A DNA stretch of 7,508 nucleotides, from the NCBI GenBank assembly GCA_002351705.1, contig DEHC01000068.1, positions 1 through 7,508 of the forward strand, in the 5' to 3' direction. The notes under the pieces are model-generated. The model saw only the letters and a program-made list of their open reading frames with translations. It was not told where the DNA came from and searched no databases. The stretch is from Gammaproteobacteria bacterium UBA2810. GTDB lineage: Bacteria; Pseudomonadota; Gammaproteobacteria; Enterobacterales; Succinivibrionaceae. Positions 7,358 to 7,508 of the stretch are shown in pieces. Each line of letters starts with the position of its first letter. The stretch's first letter is position 1. The translations under genes were made by a program, and so were the position numbers.

Positions 7358-7367
7358 CAGCCTGCCG
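7344..7367 (+). repeat. Inverted repeat (hairpin) spanning the lolB-like stop codon
   Basis: CGGCAGG at 7344-7350 is perfectly complementary to CCTGCCG at 7361-7367, with a 10-nt loop that contains the TGA stop at 7355-7357. The stem is GC-rich, but no T-run follows directly. It could stabilise the mRNA 3' end or assist termination together with the next hairpin. Confidence 0.55.
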
Positions 7368-7382
7368 GAGCCTCTCTTCCGC

Positions 7383-7420
7383 GCATGAGTGAAGCCGCTC
7401 ATGCTGACATCTCCTTTTTT
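7383..7420 (+). terminator. Possible weak terminator after the mpl-lolB cluster
   Basis: GCATGAG (7383-7389) pairs perfectly with CTCATGC (7398-7404) across an 8-nt loop. A T6 run occurs at 7415-7420, but 10 nt separate it from the stem, so this is not a canonical intrinsic terminator. The run of two hairpins plus a T-run just after the last gene of the cluster is what suggests termination here. Confidence 0.4.
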
Positions 7421-7479
7421 CCTGTCCCTGCCGGACGCATCATGCTCCAGACTTTCCGGATGGATCGGCAGTTCTGACT

Positions 7480-7508
7480 CAAATTTTAGGATTTGTTAAA
7501 AAACAAAT
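7480..7508. repeat. AT-rich overlapping inverted repeats at the window edge
   Basis: ATTTGTT (7491-7497) is perfectly complementary to AACAAAT (7502-7508) across AAAA. Its first five bases also pair with CAAAT at 7480-7484. The AT-rich segment contrasts with the GC-rich genes and could be an operator or promoter region of a gene beyond the window. The repeat ends exactly at the last base, so it may be longer than seen. Confidence 0.45.

Noticed and set aside
7362..7435. CTGCCGGA direct repeat at 7362-7369 and 7428-7435
   Set aside because: Eight bases in GC-rich sequence with no further similarity, so too short to mean an insertion target duplication or attachment site.

Overview
The window reads as an ordinary chromosomal stretch of a Gram-negative gammaproteobacterium, with every convincing gene on the + strand. 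The taxonomic cues are Mpl (murein peptide recycling), a YadG/YadH-type ABC exporter, a LolB-like outer-membrane lipoprotein, and a large pullulanase of the secreted Klebsiella PulA type. The sequence is fairly GC-rich and uses CTC/CTT Leu and AGG/AGA Arg codons freely. Together with a large secreted starch-debranching enzyme this would suit a gut or rumen starch degrader, for example a Succinivibrionaceae member. That placement is a guess from gene content and codon habit, not a demonstrated identity.

Region 1 (1-3408) is the 3' part of a pullulanase gene whose start lies upstream of the window. Its order is the end of one CBM41-like starch-binding module, a second CBM41-like module, a Ser/Gly linker, a pullulanase N2-like domain, CBM48, the GH13 catalytic barrel with all catalytic residues, and the C-terminal domain typical of PulA-type enzymes. 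It ends in a strong intrinsic terminator (3447-3476), so it is transcriptionally separate from what follows.

Region 2 (about 3522-7357) is a tightly packed probable operon: extended -10 promoter, mpl, yadG-like ATPase, yadH-like permease, lolB-like lipoprotein. The mpl stop is 2 nt from a TTG start of the ATPase gene. The ATPase and permease genes overlap by ATGA. The lipoprotein gene follows 43 nt later. All four products concern the cell envelope: peptidoglycan tripeptide reuse, export or envelope transport, and lipoprotein insertion into the outer membrane.

Region 3 (7358-7508) is non-coding. It has a hairpin spanning the lolB stop codon, a second hairpin followed at a distance by a T6 run, and an AT-rich inverted repeat at the window edge that may belong to the control region of the next gene.

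No mobile element, CRISPR array, RNA gene or clearly undescribed system was found. The points most worth a second look are the tandem CBM41 architecture and all-paired cysteines of the pullulanase, the mpl-yadGH-lolB gene grouping, and a divergent LolB with a CxxC motif just after its lipid anchor and Phe where E. coli has its key loop Leu.
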